Assembly (NCBI GenBank): GCA_029880265.1
Contig: JAOUOT010000005.1
Coordinates: 1-64,000 of the forward strand
Source of the DNA: Spirochaetia bacterium
Lineage (GTDB): Bacteria > Spirochaetota > Leptospiria > Turneriellales > JAOUOS01
DNA length: 64,000 nucleotides
Reading direction: 5' to 3'
Both the position numbers and the translations under genes were made by a program. Below the pieces are notes generated by a model. That model saw only the letters and a list, made by a program, of their open reading frames with translations. It did no database searches and was not told the DNA's origin. Position 1 is the first letter of the stretch. Each line of letters begins with the position of its first letter. Positions 16,610 to 24,950 of the stretch are shown here, piece by piece.

Positions 16610-17762
16610 TACAGAAAACAATCAGGCCCATTACTACGATGGCCAAACCGTTTCGCCAGAAAAAGGCGTTTTAAGAGTTGATTTTGACGGAATTAAATTT
16701 ATTTCGGACGATTTAATAAAAGAATATATTTTCAAATTTGAAGAAATTGAGAATATTGTTCAATATCCCGATTCTTGCCATATCGAATTAATGACGGAAT
16801 CTTTAAGCGTTTCTAAAAAAATTAAAATCTATAACGCCGAACTTAAAAAACAAATAGAAACGCTTTGGCTGAAAAATAAACAAAGCGGTAAAGAGAAAAT
16901 CGCTTACAAACTGCATAATTTAAATTTTAAGAAAATATTTCTGATTTCATTAATTGTAATTCCCGCGTTTTCGGCGTCCATATTGTTTTTATTTTTTAAC
17001 GCATTCAGAATAATTCCGAAAAGTTACGACGTGTATATAGGAAATTCTGTATATGAAAAAATTGTAACTCAGTTAAGGCTAAAAGAATGTCAAAACACTG
17101 AATTAAAAGAAGCGGTTTACGATATTTTAAAGAGAATTCCTAAAGACCAAGATATTTTTCAATATTCAATTTTAATCGCAGACTCTGATATGGTTAACGC
17201 TTTGGCCCTGCCTGGGGGTAAAATGATTGTCTTTCATGAATTAATTGAGAAAAGCGATTCTCCCGAAGAATTGGCGGGAGTTTTGGCGCATGAAATCTCT
17301 CATATAGAAAAAAGACACGGCGTTCAGCAAATGATAAGAACGCTTGGCTTTTCTTTTTTGGTTTCTATTTTTATAGGCGGATTTGCCGAAGGCTTTGAAA
17401 CAATCGAAACAGCGGCAGAAATTGGGGCGACTTTGTTATTCTTCAAGTATTCCCGCAATTTTGAAGAAGAAGCCGACAAGACGGCACTGCAAAAACTTAT
17501 AAAAGGGCATATAAATCCCGAAGGATTCCTTCTCTTTTTTGAAAAACTGGATAAACTTGAAAAAGAGACTCTTGAGAAAATTGCAGATACCGAAGAAGAT
17601 AAAGAAACTTTTTATAGAGTGAGCGACTGGATTAGCACTCATCCCGCTTCAAAAGACAGAATAAAAAACATCAAAAGCGCATTACCGTCTGAGAAACCGG
17701 CTAATATGCCTTTTTCGAGCGCCAACTCATGGAGCGCTCTCAAACTAAAATGTAAAGAATAA
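16602..17762 (+). CDS. M48-family membrane zinc metalloprotease
   Basis: A 386-residue protein. A cytoplasmic beta-rich N-terminal domain (1-100) is followed by one membrane helix (about 110-133) and an M48 peptidase domain. Zinc ligands are H230 and H234 in HEISH and probably E290 in EEEADKTA; the upstream NALALPGG strand is the usual M48 substrate-edge motif. The protein probably acts in envelope quality control, as HtpX- and BepA-type enzymes do. Translation begins at TTG 16602, overlapping the DUF898 stop by 8 bases; no other in-frame start lies upstream of the domain. Confidence 0.9.
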   Translation: MDNTENNQAHYYDGQTVSPEKGVLRVDFDGIKFISDDLIKEYIFKFEEIENIVQYPDSCHIELMTESLSVSKKIKIYNAELKKQIETLWLKNKQSGKEKIAYKLHNLNFKKIFLISLIVIPAFSASILFLFFNAFRIIPKSYDVYIGNSVYEKIVTQLRLKECQNTELKEAVYDILKRIPKDQDIFQYSILIADSDMVNALALPGGKMIVFHELIEKSDSPEELAGVLAHEISHIEKRHGVQQMIRTLGFSFLVSIFIGGFAEGFETIETAAEIGATLLFFKYSRNFEEEADKTALQKLIKGHINPEGFLLFFEKLDKLEKETLEKIADTEEDKETFYRVSDWISTHPASKDRIKNIKSALPSEKPANMPFSSANSWSALKLKCKE

Positions 17763-17801
17763 AAATGTTTAAACGTAATCTAAAATAGATAAACTGATTT
17801 C

Positions 17802-18347
17802 TTATTTTGAAATCATGCCCTCTAAATCTTTAATGGTTTTTTCTGAATAACCGATATGCTTTATAAGAATTTTTCTTTTCGAATCTATTGCGTATAGACC
17901 CGGCAAAACTGCTTCGCCGTCAGGCTTAATAATGCCGTAAGCCTTGCCGATTCGCTTATAGGTATCAAATAAAATTGGCATATTTGCGTTTAATGAATTT
18001 ATAAATTCAACAACTTTTTCGGTTGAATATTGGTCAGAATTATCAAGAGATATTAAAAAAACGTTAAACCCTTTTTTTGAATATTTGTCATATAAGGCCT
18101 GTAATTCGGGAATTTCTTTTTTACACGGTTTGCACGTCACAGAGAAAAAAGCAAAGACAGTAATATCTCCTTTTTTTAATTGTTTTGCATAATTTCTTAG
18201 GTTGAATGTTTTTCCTTTTGCGTCTTTTAATATAATAGGCGGAGCCTTATCGCCGATTTTAAGAGCCGCGACAGGCATGCTTATTGCGAAAAATAGTATC
18301 ATTGCTAACGAAGCTGTTAATTTATTTTTTTTAATTTCTCTAATCAT
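17802..18347 (-). CDS. TlpA-like periplasmic thiol-disulfide protein
   Basis: A 181-residue exported thioredoxin-fold protein. A signal peptide or N-terminal anchor covers residues 10-29. The redoxin domain begins IGDKAPPIILKDAKG and has the active site C72-K-P-C75 in FFSVTCKPCKKEIPEL; the cis-Pro region is near GIIKPDGEAVLPG. Family members reduce or exchange disulfides in periplasmic proteins, for example in cytochrome c assembly. It is transcribed alone, divergently from rpmA, and shares an upstream region with a TTGACA/TGTCAA palindrome (18401-18417). Confidence 0.85.
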   Translation of the reverse strand: MIREIKKNKLTASLAMILFFAISMPVAALKIGDKAPPIILKDAKGKTFNLRNYAKQLKKGDITVFAFFSVTCKPCKKEIPELQALYDKYSKKGFNVFLISLDNSDQYSTEKVVEFINSLNANMPILFDTYKRIGKAYGIIKPDGEAVLPGLYAIDSKRKILIKHIGYSEKTIKDLEGMISK

Positions 18348-18400
18348 TTGTTATTCCCTAATTTAATAATTTTATTATTTTAATAAGACATTTATTTGAA

Positions 18401-18444
18401 TTGACATATGCTGTCAATAAAACTCTGGGGACAGATTGAATCTG
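18401..18444. repeat. two short palindromes in the TlpA-rpmA divergent region
   Basis: TTGACA (18401-18406) is mirrored by TGTCAA (18412-18417), so a -35-like hexamer exists on both strands. CAGATT (18432-18437) is mirrored by AATCTG (18439-18444). A third, looser inverted pair (AAGAAC 18504-18509, GTTCTT 18523-18528) lies in the rpmA leader. These are possible regulator or RNA-hairpin sites; none is proven. Confidence 0.35.
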
Positions 18445-18571
18445 CCGCACCGGATATTTGCAGACATTTAATACTCGTAAATCAGAAGCGCGCCAGAAAG
18501 ATAAAGAACTTGTTAGCAATTTGTTCTTGACGCCTTGTTTAATTTTTAATTTAGGTTATTAGAGGTTCAAT

Positions 18572-18826
18572 ATGGCACACAAGAAAGGCGGCGGTTCATC
18601 TAAAAACGGAAGAGATTCCCATTCAAAACGATTGGGCGTAAAAGCGTTTGGCGGTCAATTAGTGACAAGCGGTTCTATACTTGTCAGACAGCGCGGCACG
18701 GTTTTTATGCCCGGCAAAAATGTGATGAAGGGCCGCGACGACTCTCTATTTGCGACTACTCAAGGGCAAGTCAAATTTGAATGGGTAAATAAAAAGAAAA
18801 AAAGAATTTCTGTTTATCCTGCCTAA
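18572..18826 (+). CDS. rpmA: 50S ribosomal protein L27
   Basis: L27 is a small basic protein at the peptidyl-transferase side of the large subunit. It is 84 residues, with the canonical start [30 protein letters not shown] and IRQRGT-type core. The N-terminal tail starts directly with AHKKGG, so no Firmicutes-type prepeptide is cleaved. GAGG precedes the ATG. In many genomes rplU (L21) lies just upstream of rpmA; here the 224 bases upstream hold no L21 gene. obg follows after 6 bases. Confidence 0.97.
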   Translation: MAHKKGGGSSKNGRDSHSKRLGVKAFGGQLVTSGSILVRQRGTVFMPGKNVMKGRDDSLFATTQGQVKFEWVNKKKKRISVYPA

Positions 18827-18832
18827 AATCAT

Positions 18833-19816
18833 TTGCATAAATTTATCGATGAGATAGCCATTCGCGTAAAAGCCGGAGACGGAGGCGCGGGGTGTGTATC
18901 ATACCGCAGAGAAAAATATATTCCCAGAGGCGGCCCCGACGGCGGCGACGGCGGGCATGGAGGGAACGTATACATCAAAGCCGACCAAAATATTCTCAAT
19001 TTAAGTCATCTTAGAAAAGATATTCTCTATCATGCCCAAAACGGCAGGGGGGGAACCGGTCAAAATAAGAGCGGCAAAAAAGGAGAAGATATAATCATAA
19101 AAGTTCCTATCGGAACCCAAATTTTTAACGAAACGTCTGATAATATTATTCATGATTTCTTAGATGAAGAAATATACTGCGCGGCGGAAGGCGCAAGAGG
19201 CGGCAAAGGAAACGCCTTTTTTAAAAGCGCGACAAACCAGTCGCCTCGCTTTGCCCAACCGGGAGAAAAAACCGAAGAAATAAAAATAAATTTATCTCTT
19301 AAATTAATAGCCGACGCGGGTCTTGTGGGCATGCCAAATGCGGGAAAGTCTACGCTGCTTAAAACGCTTACAAGGGCAAACCCTAAAGTGGGCAATTATC
19401 CGTTTACTACGCTTACCCCAAATCTGGGGGTTTTAGAAATTGACAATAAAAAGCGCATATTTATTGCCGATATTCCGGGTATTATTGAAGGAGCCTCGCG
19501 GGGGCACGGCCTGGGCCTTTCTTTTTTAAAGCATATTGAAAGAGTGAAGGTTTTAATCTTTGTTTTAGATGTAAGCGCCGCTCATGTCGAAGAAGAATTA
19601 AAGATACTAAGGCATGAACTTGAAGAGTATAACCCTCAGCTTCTCAAACGGCCCTATATCGTGGCTTTTAATAAAGTTGATTTGCTTGCAGATAAAGAAT
19701 TTCTCAATGAATGGGTAATGTCCTTTGAAAAAGAAGGAATACATCCGCTGCCTATTTCGGCGACAAAAAAAGAAGGCATTCACGATTTAATAGAAGAAAT
19801 AAAAAAGAAATTATGA
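18833..19816 (+). CDS. obg: GTPase Obg (CgtA)
   Basis: Obg is an essential ribosome-associated GTPase acting in 50S maturation. The 327-residue protein has the glycine-rich Obg fold (1-155: KAGDGGAGCVSYRREKYIPR, RGGPDGGDGGHGG) and a G domain with G1 GMPNAGKS at 166-173, the FTTLTPNLG switch, G3 DIPGI, and G4 NKVD. It ends right after the G domain, so the variable OCT domain is missing. The start is TTG 18833, giving the usual HKFIDE beginning. Its stop overlaps the next gene by 4 bases. Confidence 0.97.
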   Translation: MHKFIDEIAIRVKAGDGGAGCVSYRREKYIPRGGPDGGDGGHGGNVYIKADQNILNLSHLRKDILYHAQNGRGGTGQNKSGKKGEDIIIKVPIGTQIFNETSDNIIHDFLDEEIYCAAEGARGGKGNAFFKSATNQSPRFAQPGEKTEEIKINLSLKLIADAGLVGMPNAGKSTLLKTLTRANPKVGNYPFTTLTPNLGVLEIDNKKRIFIADIPGIIEGASRGHGLGLSFLKHIERVKVLIFVLDVSAAHVEEELKILRHELEEYNPQLLKRPYIVAFNKVDLLADKEFLNEWVMSFEKEGIHPLPISATKKEGIHDLIEEIKKKL

Positions 19817-21291
19817 TTAAAACCGGAAGATTTTTTTCAACGCTATTGCCCGGCCTTGCGGGAAGCTATGCTTCTATTGAAAAATGCGGTATTTATGAAA
19901 TTGAAAACTCTGTTTTAATAAAAGAGAAATCCTTTCGTCGTATTTTTACCTATCGGCCCTTAATACTTCCTTCATTTATATTTAGAATAACCGAAATTAA
20001 CGACGTTGCAAAAAATATAATTAATCCCGTGAAAACAGGCCTTGACTATCCGCCGCTGACGCGGTACAAAAGAGACGAGCTTAAAATTGAAATAAGCCCC
20101 GCAGAAGTTCGCTTTGAAAAAGACGCTGAACTAATATTTGTAATTGAAGATAATATTGTTGTAAAAAACATTCCCGCTACAGGCGCGTTAAAAATGAATT
20201 TGCCCGATGAGTTCATATCGGCCCTTAACAAAAACAAGTCGGGCCGCATTCTTTTTACTCAAAATAATTTCTCATTTCTTTTAGAAGAGTGGCAGAGCCG
20301 TTATAGCCTGAAGAATGTCGATGACGATTATTCACAAAACTCAAATATCTTTGACGATTTTTTTCAAGCAGAGAAAGACGCCGGCATAACTTATCGAAAA
20401 GAATTAATTAATTCAAGAAAAAGAAAAGGTTATTTGTCGGTAAAAGATCTCTTAGACCCCGAAAACGGCTTTGAAAGATTAATCGACGATATTCTGTCGC
20501 AAAAGTTTGCAAAAGGATGGATTAAAAACAGACAGAAAATGGCCAAACTTTTAGATATTATCAGAGTTTCAAAAAGCGACGAAGAAGAAAAAATTATGCA
20601 GGCCCTTTTTATCAATGATTTGCCTTTTTATTTACAGGTTACCGAAGAGTTATTTCAAGACTGTCTTCTGCCATATATGAGCCGCAAAGAGGTTTCAGCG
20701 ATCTTAGCCGCAGCGCCCGATGAAATTTTAATTTCAATATTCAGAGAAGCCGAACATAAACGCCTTTTTTATCGAAATTTAATATCAAAAAACAGATACA
20801 AAGACCTTGAGTCTCTTTATAAACGAAATAAAATTGACATCGCAGAGTCTGAAAACCCAAAGAAAACCGCATTATGGGAACATATTGAAAATGATTATCG
20901 CCTTCGTAAAGAAAGGTTCTTAAATATCGACGATGAAGAGCATGATATTTTTGTAAGACAACATCCTGAGGCTAAAGTAAAACGGGCAGAAAGCCCTCTG
21001 GCGCAAAAGCCTATAGGCTACTATCTAAATTCTAATTCATTTATCAGGACCGTAGAATTTCAAAAAAATAATCTCGCCCTTAATATAAAACGCGCCTTTT
21101 ACAGCCTGGTTGTATTGATTGAAAAAAGAAAAGGCCTTTTTTTTGAATATTCTTTTCATTCGGTTAAAGAAGGAATTTTAATAATAAGAAATATTGAAAG
21201 AAAGCCGCGTTTTATTTTGTCAGCGGGGGTTGATTCTGAAAGAAATCTTCATGAATCTTTTTCCTATATCGCCAGAGAAGCGTATGCCTAA
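19813..21291 (+). CDS. unknown protein with a FliG-like helical segment
   Basis: A 492-residue soluble protein that I cannot name. The N-terminal 170 residues look beta-rich. Residues about 240-335 (KMAKLLDIIR, then EEEKIMQALFINDL, then LLPYMSRKEVSAILAA and a RNLISKNRYKDLE end) follow the helix order and spacing of the FliG middle and C-terminal domains (VAxILN, EILxAL, LxDRxIQxLL, LKNMSKRA). A charged helical linker precedes a beta-rich C-terminal 80 residues. It starts inside the obg stop (ATGA) and overlaps the cyclo-ligase gene, so it is cotranscribed with them. A role as a motor-associated FliG paralogue is only an inference. Confidence 0.65.
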   Translation: MIKTGRFFSTLLPGLAGSYASIEKCGIYEIENSVLIKEKSFRRIFTYRPLILPSFIFRITEINDVAKNIINPVKTGLDYPPLTRYKRDELKIEISPAEVRFEKDAELIFVIEDNIVVKNIPATGALKMNLPDEFISALNKNKSGRILFTQNNFSFLLEEWQSRYSLKNVDDDYSQNSNIFDDFFQAEKDAGITYRKELINSRKRKGYLSVKDLLDPENGFERLIDDILSQKFAKGWIKNRQKMAKLLDIIRVSKSDEEEKIMQALFINDLPFYLQVTEELFQDCLLPYMSRKEVSAILAAAPDEILISIFREAEHKRLFYRNLISKNRYKDLESLYKRNKIDIAESENPKKTALWEHIENDYRLRKERFLNIDDEEHDIFVRQHPEAKVKRAESPLAQKPIGYYLNSNSFIRTVEFQKNNLALNIKRAFYSLVVLIEKRKGLFFEYSFHSVKEGILIIRNIERKPRFILSAGVDSERNLHESFSYIAREAYA

Positions 21292-21844
21292 AAGACAGAG
21301 AACGCCTATAGAAATTCAGAGAATAAAGACTCGTTTGAGAAAAATATATTTCAAACGGTTTAAGCGTTTTACGAAAAAGTCAGAAACAAAAGATATTCTC
21401 AATACGATTCATGAGAATATGAGAAATAATATTAACGATTTGCTTTTGTCTTTTGAAAAATCAATTCAAGATAAAAAAATAATGGCCTATGAACCCTTTT
21501 CTACAGAGCCTCCGGTTTTAAATATTCTGGAAACTTTAAATCTTAATGTCTACTATCCTAAAATTGAGGGAAGCATATTAAAAGCCGTATCTTCTAACAA
21601 ATCAGAAGAAAGAAATATTAGCGAAATGGATATTATTATCGTACCGGGACTTTTTGTAACAAAAGAAGGATGCAGATTAGGACGCGGCAAAGGATACTAT
21701 GATAGAACGCTGAAACTTGCTCCTCATATAAAAACCATATTCTTATGTTACTCATGGCAAATTTTAAGAGCTCTGCCCATAGAAGAGCATGATATTCGCA
21801 TAAAAATAATCTGCTCAGAAAAAGATTGGTTTTTATGTATTTAA
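21284..21844 (+). CDS. 5-formyltetrahydrofolate cyclo-ligase
   Basis: Converts 5-formyl-THF to 5,10-methenyl-THF using ATP, recycling folate. The 186-residue product has the diagnostic RLGRGKGYYDR loop near residues 132-142, preceded by MDIIIVPGLFVTKEG. The N-terminal basic helix (PKRQRTPIEIQRIKTRLRK) fits the ATP/Arg region. ATG 21284 is chosen: GAGAAG lies just upstream and the start overlaps the stop of the preceding gene by 8 bases. An earlier in-frame ATG at 21194 would overlap that gene by about 100 bases. Confidence 0.88.
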   Translation: MPKRQRTPIEIQRIKTRLRKIYFKRFKRFTKKSETKDILNTIHENMRNNINDLLLSFEKSIQDKKIMAYEPFSTEPPVLNILETLNLNVYYPKIEGSILKAVSSNKSEERNISEMDIIIVPGLFVTKEGCRLGRGKGYYDRTLKLAPHIKTIFLCYSWQILRALPIEEHDIRIKIICSEKDWFLCI

Positions 21845-21921
21845 GTATATAAAAATTGCTTTCTTTTCAGTGCTTGTATATAATAGAGGTTAAATAAACG
21901 AAGGAAATTATCAAAAAAGAA

Positions 21922-22275
21922 ATGGAAAAACGAAAAGTCTCAAGAGTGCCTTTTCAAGTAAAGGCATATATCTTAGAAGAACATGAAGAAATTGAAGTAG
22001 AAGTTGAAAATTTAAGTTTAAAGGGTATTTTATTAAAATCAGAAAAAAGCTGGCCTGCGAATACCGAGTTAAGCTTGAAAATATGCCTAACCGAAGCTCA
22101 AGATGAAGAAAATACTATCAGGTTAAACGGTAAAGTCAAAAGATATGATAACAATAACGCCGCAATTATATTTAATGAAATTGATATAGACTCTTTCTCG
22201 CTTCTGCGTCAGGTTGTATCTGTAAATGACGGCGATCCTGAAAAAATATTAAAAGAATTTCTTGATATTTCTTAA
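21922..22275 (+). CDS. PilZ-domain c-di-GMP receptor protein
   Basis: A 117-residue single-domain PilZ protein. The ligand-binding motifs are both present: RKVSR at 3-7 (RxxxR) and NLSLKG near residues 31-36 ([D/N]xSxxG). A NGKVKRYDNNNAAIIF strand completes the six-stranded barrel. It should bind c-di-GMP and regulate a partner, such as the flagellar motor or a secreted polysaccharide. It stands 46 bp upstream of a small ABC transporter and 77 bp after the cyclo-ligase. Confidence 0.85.
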   Translation: MEKRKVSRVPFQVKAYILEEHEEIEVEVENLSLKGILLKSEKSWPANTELSLKICLTEAQDEENTIRLNGKVKRYDNNNAAIIFNEIDIDSFSLLRQVVSVNDGDPEKILKEFLDIS

Positions 22276-22317
22276 AAAAGACTTGTCATAACGGCTAAAA
22301 CCTGATCTATTAACCTT

Positions 22318-22824
22318 GTGAGCAAGGTACTATTAATTTTGATTAACCGTACGAAGTTAAACTCATTTTTCCTTTTACTATTGTATATAACAGCGGCCTT
22401 TCAACTCAGTTTATACTATTTTTTTAAAGTTTCCGGAGATTATCATAATATTCTTTTAGAAACGGGACATTTAACGGCAATAATCGGATTTTTTATCGGC
22501 ATAGCAGGCGTACAATTTATTATTACAAAAACTCATGCCTATGACATGGGCAACCTTGAAATGTTGGGATATTCACGACCGGCCTATATGATATATTATA
22601 TCGCGGTTTCTTTTATATTAATAATAGTCGGTACGCTTTTCGGCTTATTGGCTTTTTATATTTTTGAAAATATTTTTAATTCACAAAATACTATCTCTAA
22701 AATAGATTTTTCGTATTTTAAGATATTCAAGAATATGCTTCTTCTTTTCTTAACCGCATCGACTTTATTTTATTTATTTCACTCGCGAAAAGATCCTATG
22801 CTTCTGGTGAAAGAAAGACAATGA
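22318..22824 (+). CDS. minimal FtsX-like ABC permease
   Basis: A 168-residue protein with four predicted membrane helices (about 17-36, 47-71, 87-118, 132-155). Between helices 2 and 3 is the FtsX-domain coupling segment (THAYDMGNLEMLGYSRPAYM, matching the usual REIGxLRAxGAS), and it ends DPMLLVKER, matching the FtsX/MacB terminal DPxxAL. The usual large periplasmic domain is absent. GTG start with no clear ribosome site. The stop overlaps the ATPase gene by 4 bases, so the two form one transporter. FtsX-type systems usually perform mechanotransmission or lipoprotein release. Confidence 0.7.
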   Translation: MSKVLLILINRTKLNSFFLLLLYITAAFQLSLYYFFKVSGDYHNILLETGHLTAIIGFFIGIAGVQFIITKTHAYDMGNLEMLGYSRPAYMIYYIAVSFILIIVGTLFGLLAFYIFENIFNSQNTISKIDFSYFKIFKNMLLLFLTASTLFYLFHSRKDPMLLVKERQ

Positions 22825-23504
22825 TTAGAATTAATGACGTTCAGATCTCTTATAAAGATAAAAATGACATTGTAAACGCCGTTAAAGGGGTTTCGTTTGA
22901 TATTAACGAAGGAGAATACTTAGCGTTAATTGGTCCCGCCGGCAGCGGAAAGAGCACTTTGCTGGCGGCAATCGCTGGTATGCTGATACCAGATAAGGGC
23001 GATATCGTCATCAATAAATATAAATTAAAAAAGATATCAAGAACCAAACGAGCCTTGGTAAGAGCCCGTCAATACGGAATTATTTTACAGTTTTCAGAAA
23101 TGGTTAATCGTTTTACAGTCGCCGAAAACCTATATTTTTCATGGTATGCCGCAAACAGAGGCGTCAGCGAAACCGATTTTCATGACCGTTTAAATCGTCT
23201 TACAGACAGACTTGACATGAAAAACCTTCTTGATAGTTTTCCCGCAAAATTATCAGGAGGTCAAATGCAAAAAGCTGCCATCGCCAGAGCTTTTATAAAA
23301 AATTCGCCCATCATATTGGCAGATGAGCCTTCGGGCGATTTAGATCCGGCTAATATTGAAAAAGTTAAAGAACTCTTTTTAGAAGAAAACGCCGAAGGAA
23401 AAACCATTTTTCTGGTGACGCATGATATGAAGCTGGCGTTTGACGCGAAAACAATATACGAGATGAAAGACGGCCGCTTGTGCGACTTAATCAAGCATGA
23501 TTAG
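22821..23504 (+). CDS. ABC transporter ATPase (LolD/MacB/FtsE type)
   Basis: A 227-residue ATPase with Walker A GPAGSGKST at 38-46, Q-loop near LQFSEMVNRFTVAENL, signature LSGGQ at 144-148, Walker B IILADEPSGDLD and the switch His in LVTHD. The NRFTVAEN and DEPSGDLD forms are typical of the LolD/MacB class that pairs with FtsX-fold permeases, matching the upstream gene with its 4-base overlap. Its stop overlaps the convergent amidase gene by 4 bases. Confidence 0.92.
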   Translation: MIRINDVQISYKDKNDIVNAVKGVSFDINEGEYLALIGPAGSGKSTLLAAIAGMLIPDKGDIVINKYKLKKISRTKRALVRARQYGIILQFSEMVNRFTVAENLYFSWYAANRGVSETDFHDRLNRLTDRLDMKNLLDSFPAKLSGGQMQKAAIARAFIKNSPIILADEPSGDLDPANIEKVKELFLEENAEGKTIFLVTHDMKLAFDAKTIYEMKDGRLCDLIKHD

Positions 23505-24943
23505 TAAATGGGCGAAGTTACTTTTTTAAAATAATTTTCTTCATTATAATTTTCATATTTTTCAAAGTTTATGGGTTTGCCCTTAGGCAATAACTCATCT
23601 TTTGAGCCGCTATCTTGCTGCAGCGAATAAACAAGAGAATAAATTCCTACCGCTAACGCTTCGGCATAAACTTGTTTATGATTGACAAGTCTTTCTCTGT
23701 CGTAAGAATTATCTAGAAACCCTAATTCTAGATACGCTGAAATTGCGTTTAAATATGTCGGCACCGACCAGGTCGATAAGTAAGGATTCAATATTTTAGG
23801 AGCTGTCTTTTTTGAGTTTACCTTATTTACAATCATTCCGTTTCGAATGTACCTTAAAAGTTCCTGCGAAGCGTATAGGTTATCGCCCCCATAACCCTCT
23901 TCGCCTTCTGTGCGCCGCCATCTCTCGGGTATGTCTTTTTCTCTCTCCCAAAAAGGACCCTCGGGCGTAAAGTTTAACAGATCAAAAGAATAAGGCGAAT
24001 TCGGCGGATGTTTTTTTGCCGTTTCAACCCAGTCTTCTTTATCGGCATATATCCATTGCATCATATTATGGCGATAACCCCTAAACTTTCTTTTATCGGC
24101 CGAAAGCCCGTCTTTTTTTGACCAGTAACCGGTAAAATAAATCCATGCATCGCATAAGAACCATTGAAAATGAGTTCTTGAATCGTTGCTTACCATCCAG
24201 TTAGCGTAAGGCGAGGCAAAAAACTTTCTTCTTATTTTTTGCCTTTTTGATACATTCTTTGTTCTTACATAATCAAGGGCCATTTTATAAGTATCATAAC
24301 CCGGCGTGATTACAGAGGCGATGGCTCCGTTTTTTTCTTTTCTGCCCGCGGTTAAATGAAGCGAAACAACAAGGTGCGGATTTAGAGCGTTAATTCTGCT
24401 GATGGTTCCCTTTTGCATTTCTCCCGTATAAATATCGGGAAAGTCATACAAGCGATACGGAGCGTTAATATCGGTTTTTTTTGACAGATATTCTTTTGAA
24501 TATCCTGGTATTCTTGATATATAAACTTTTATGGGTTTTTGATTCTCCCAGTTTATATTGCCGATATTTTTAGAATATTTTTTAAGAATTTGCTCAAATT
24601 CTTTTTGACCTTCGCTTGAATGGGTCAACTCGAGAATTTTATAAGTTTTTTCAGCTATTGAATAAACTTCTTCGGATTCAATGAGTCCTTTATTTTGCGC
24701 TCCCGGACGAAAATGATCCCTATATTCGCCCAATAAAGGATCATATTTATCGCCATAAACGCTTTTAGGCAATAAATCGCGTCCGCCGTGACCCGGGTCA
24801 AGAACTACGATATACGCATCGGGTTCATAACCTCCGTATAGCAAAAATCCCGCGGTAAAAAACAATAAAGGCCAGAGTATCTTCCGGCCTTTATTGCTGC
24901 GTTTCATATCTTTTTTTTGAAACGATTCGTTTTTGTTTATCAA
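23501..24943 (-). CDS. membrane-anchored N-acetylmuramoyl-L-alanine amidase (Amidase_3 type)
   Basis: A zinc hydrolase that would cleave the MurNAc-L-Ala bond in peptidoglycan. The 480-residue protein has an N-terminal membrane helix (about 21-40). The zinc ligands can be placed: H52 in VVLDPGHGGRD, a Glu in GLIESEEVYS (89-92), and H197 in LVVSLHLTAG; the catalytic Glu is in YLELGFLDN near residue 430. The gap between the third ligand and the last motif is over 220 residues, much longer than in AmiA-C; it is rich in Trp and Tyr. The gene follows an exported coiled-coil gene by 7 bases. Confidence 0.85.
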   Translation of the reverse strand: MINKNESFQKKDMKRSNKGRKILWPLLFFTAGFLLYGGYEPDAYIVVLDPGHGGRDLLPKSVYGDKYDPLLGEYRDHFRPGAQNKGLIESEEVYSIAEKTYKILELTHSSEGQKEFEQILKKYSKNIGNINWENQKPIKVYISRIPGYSKEYLSKKTDINAPYRLYDFPDIYTGEMQKGTISRINALNPHLVVSLHLTAGRKEKNGAIASVITPGYDTYKMALDYVRTKNVSKRQKIRRKFFASPYANWMVSNDSRTHFQWFLCDAWIYFTGYWSKKDGLSADKRKFRGYRHNMMQWIYADKEDWVETAKKHPPNSPYSFDLLNFTPEGPFWEREKDIPERWRRTEGEEGYGGDNLYASQELLRYIRNGMIVNKVNSKKTAPKILNPYLSTWSVPTYLNAISAYLELGFLDNSYDRERLVNHKQVYAEALAVGIYSLVYSLQQDSGSKDELLPKGKPINFEKYENYNEENYFKKVTSPIY

Positions 24944-24950
24944 GCTTATT

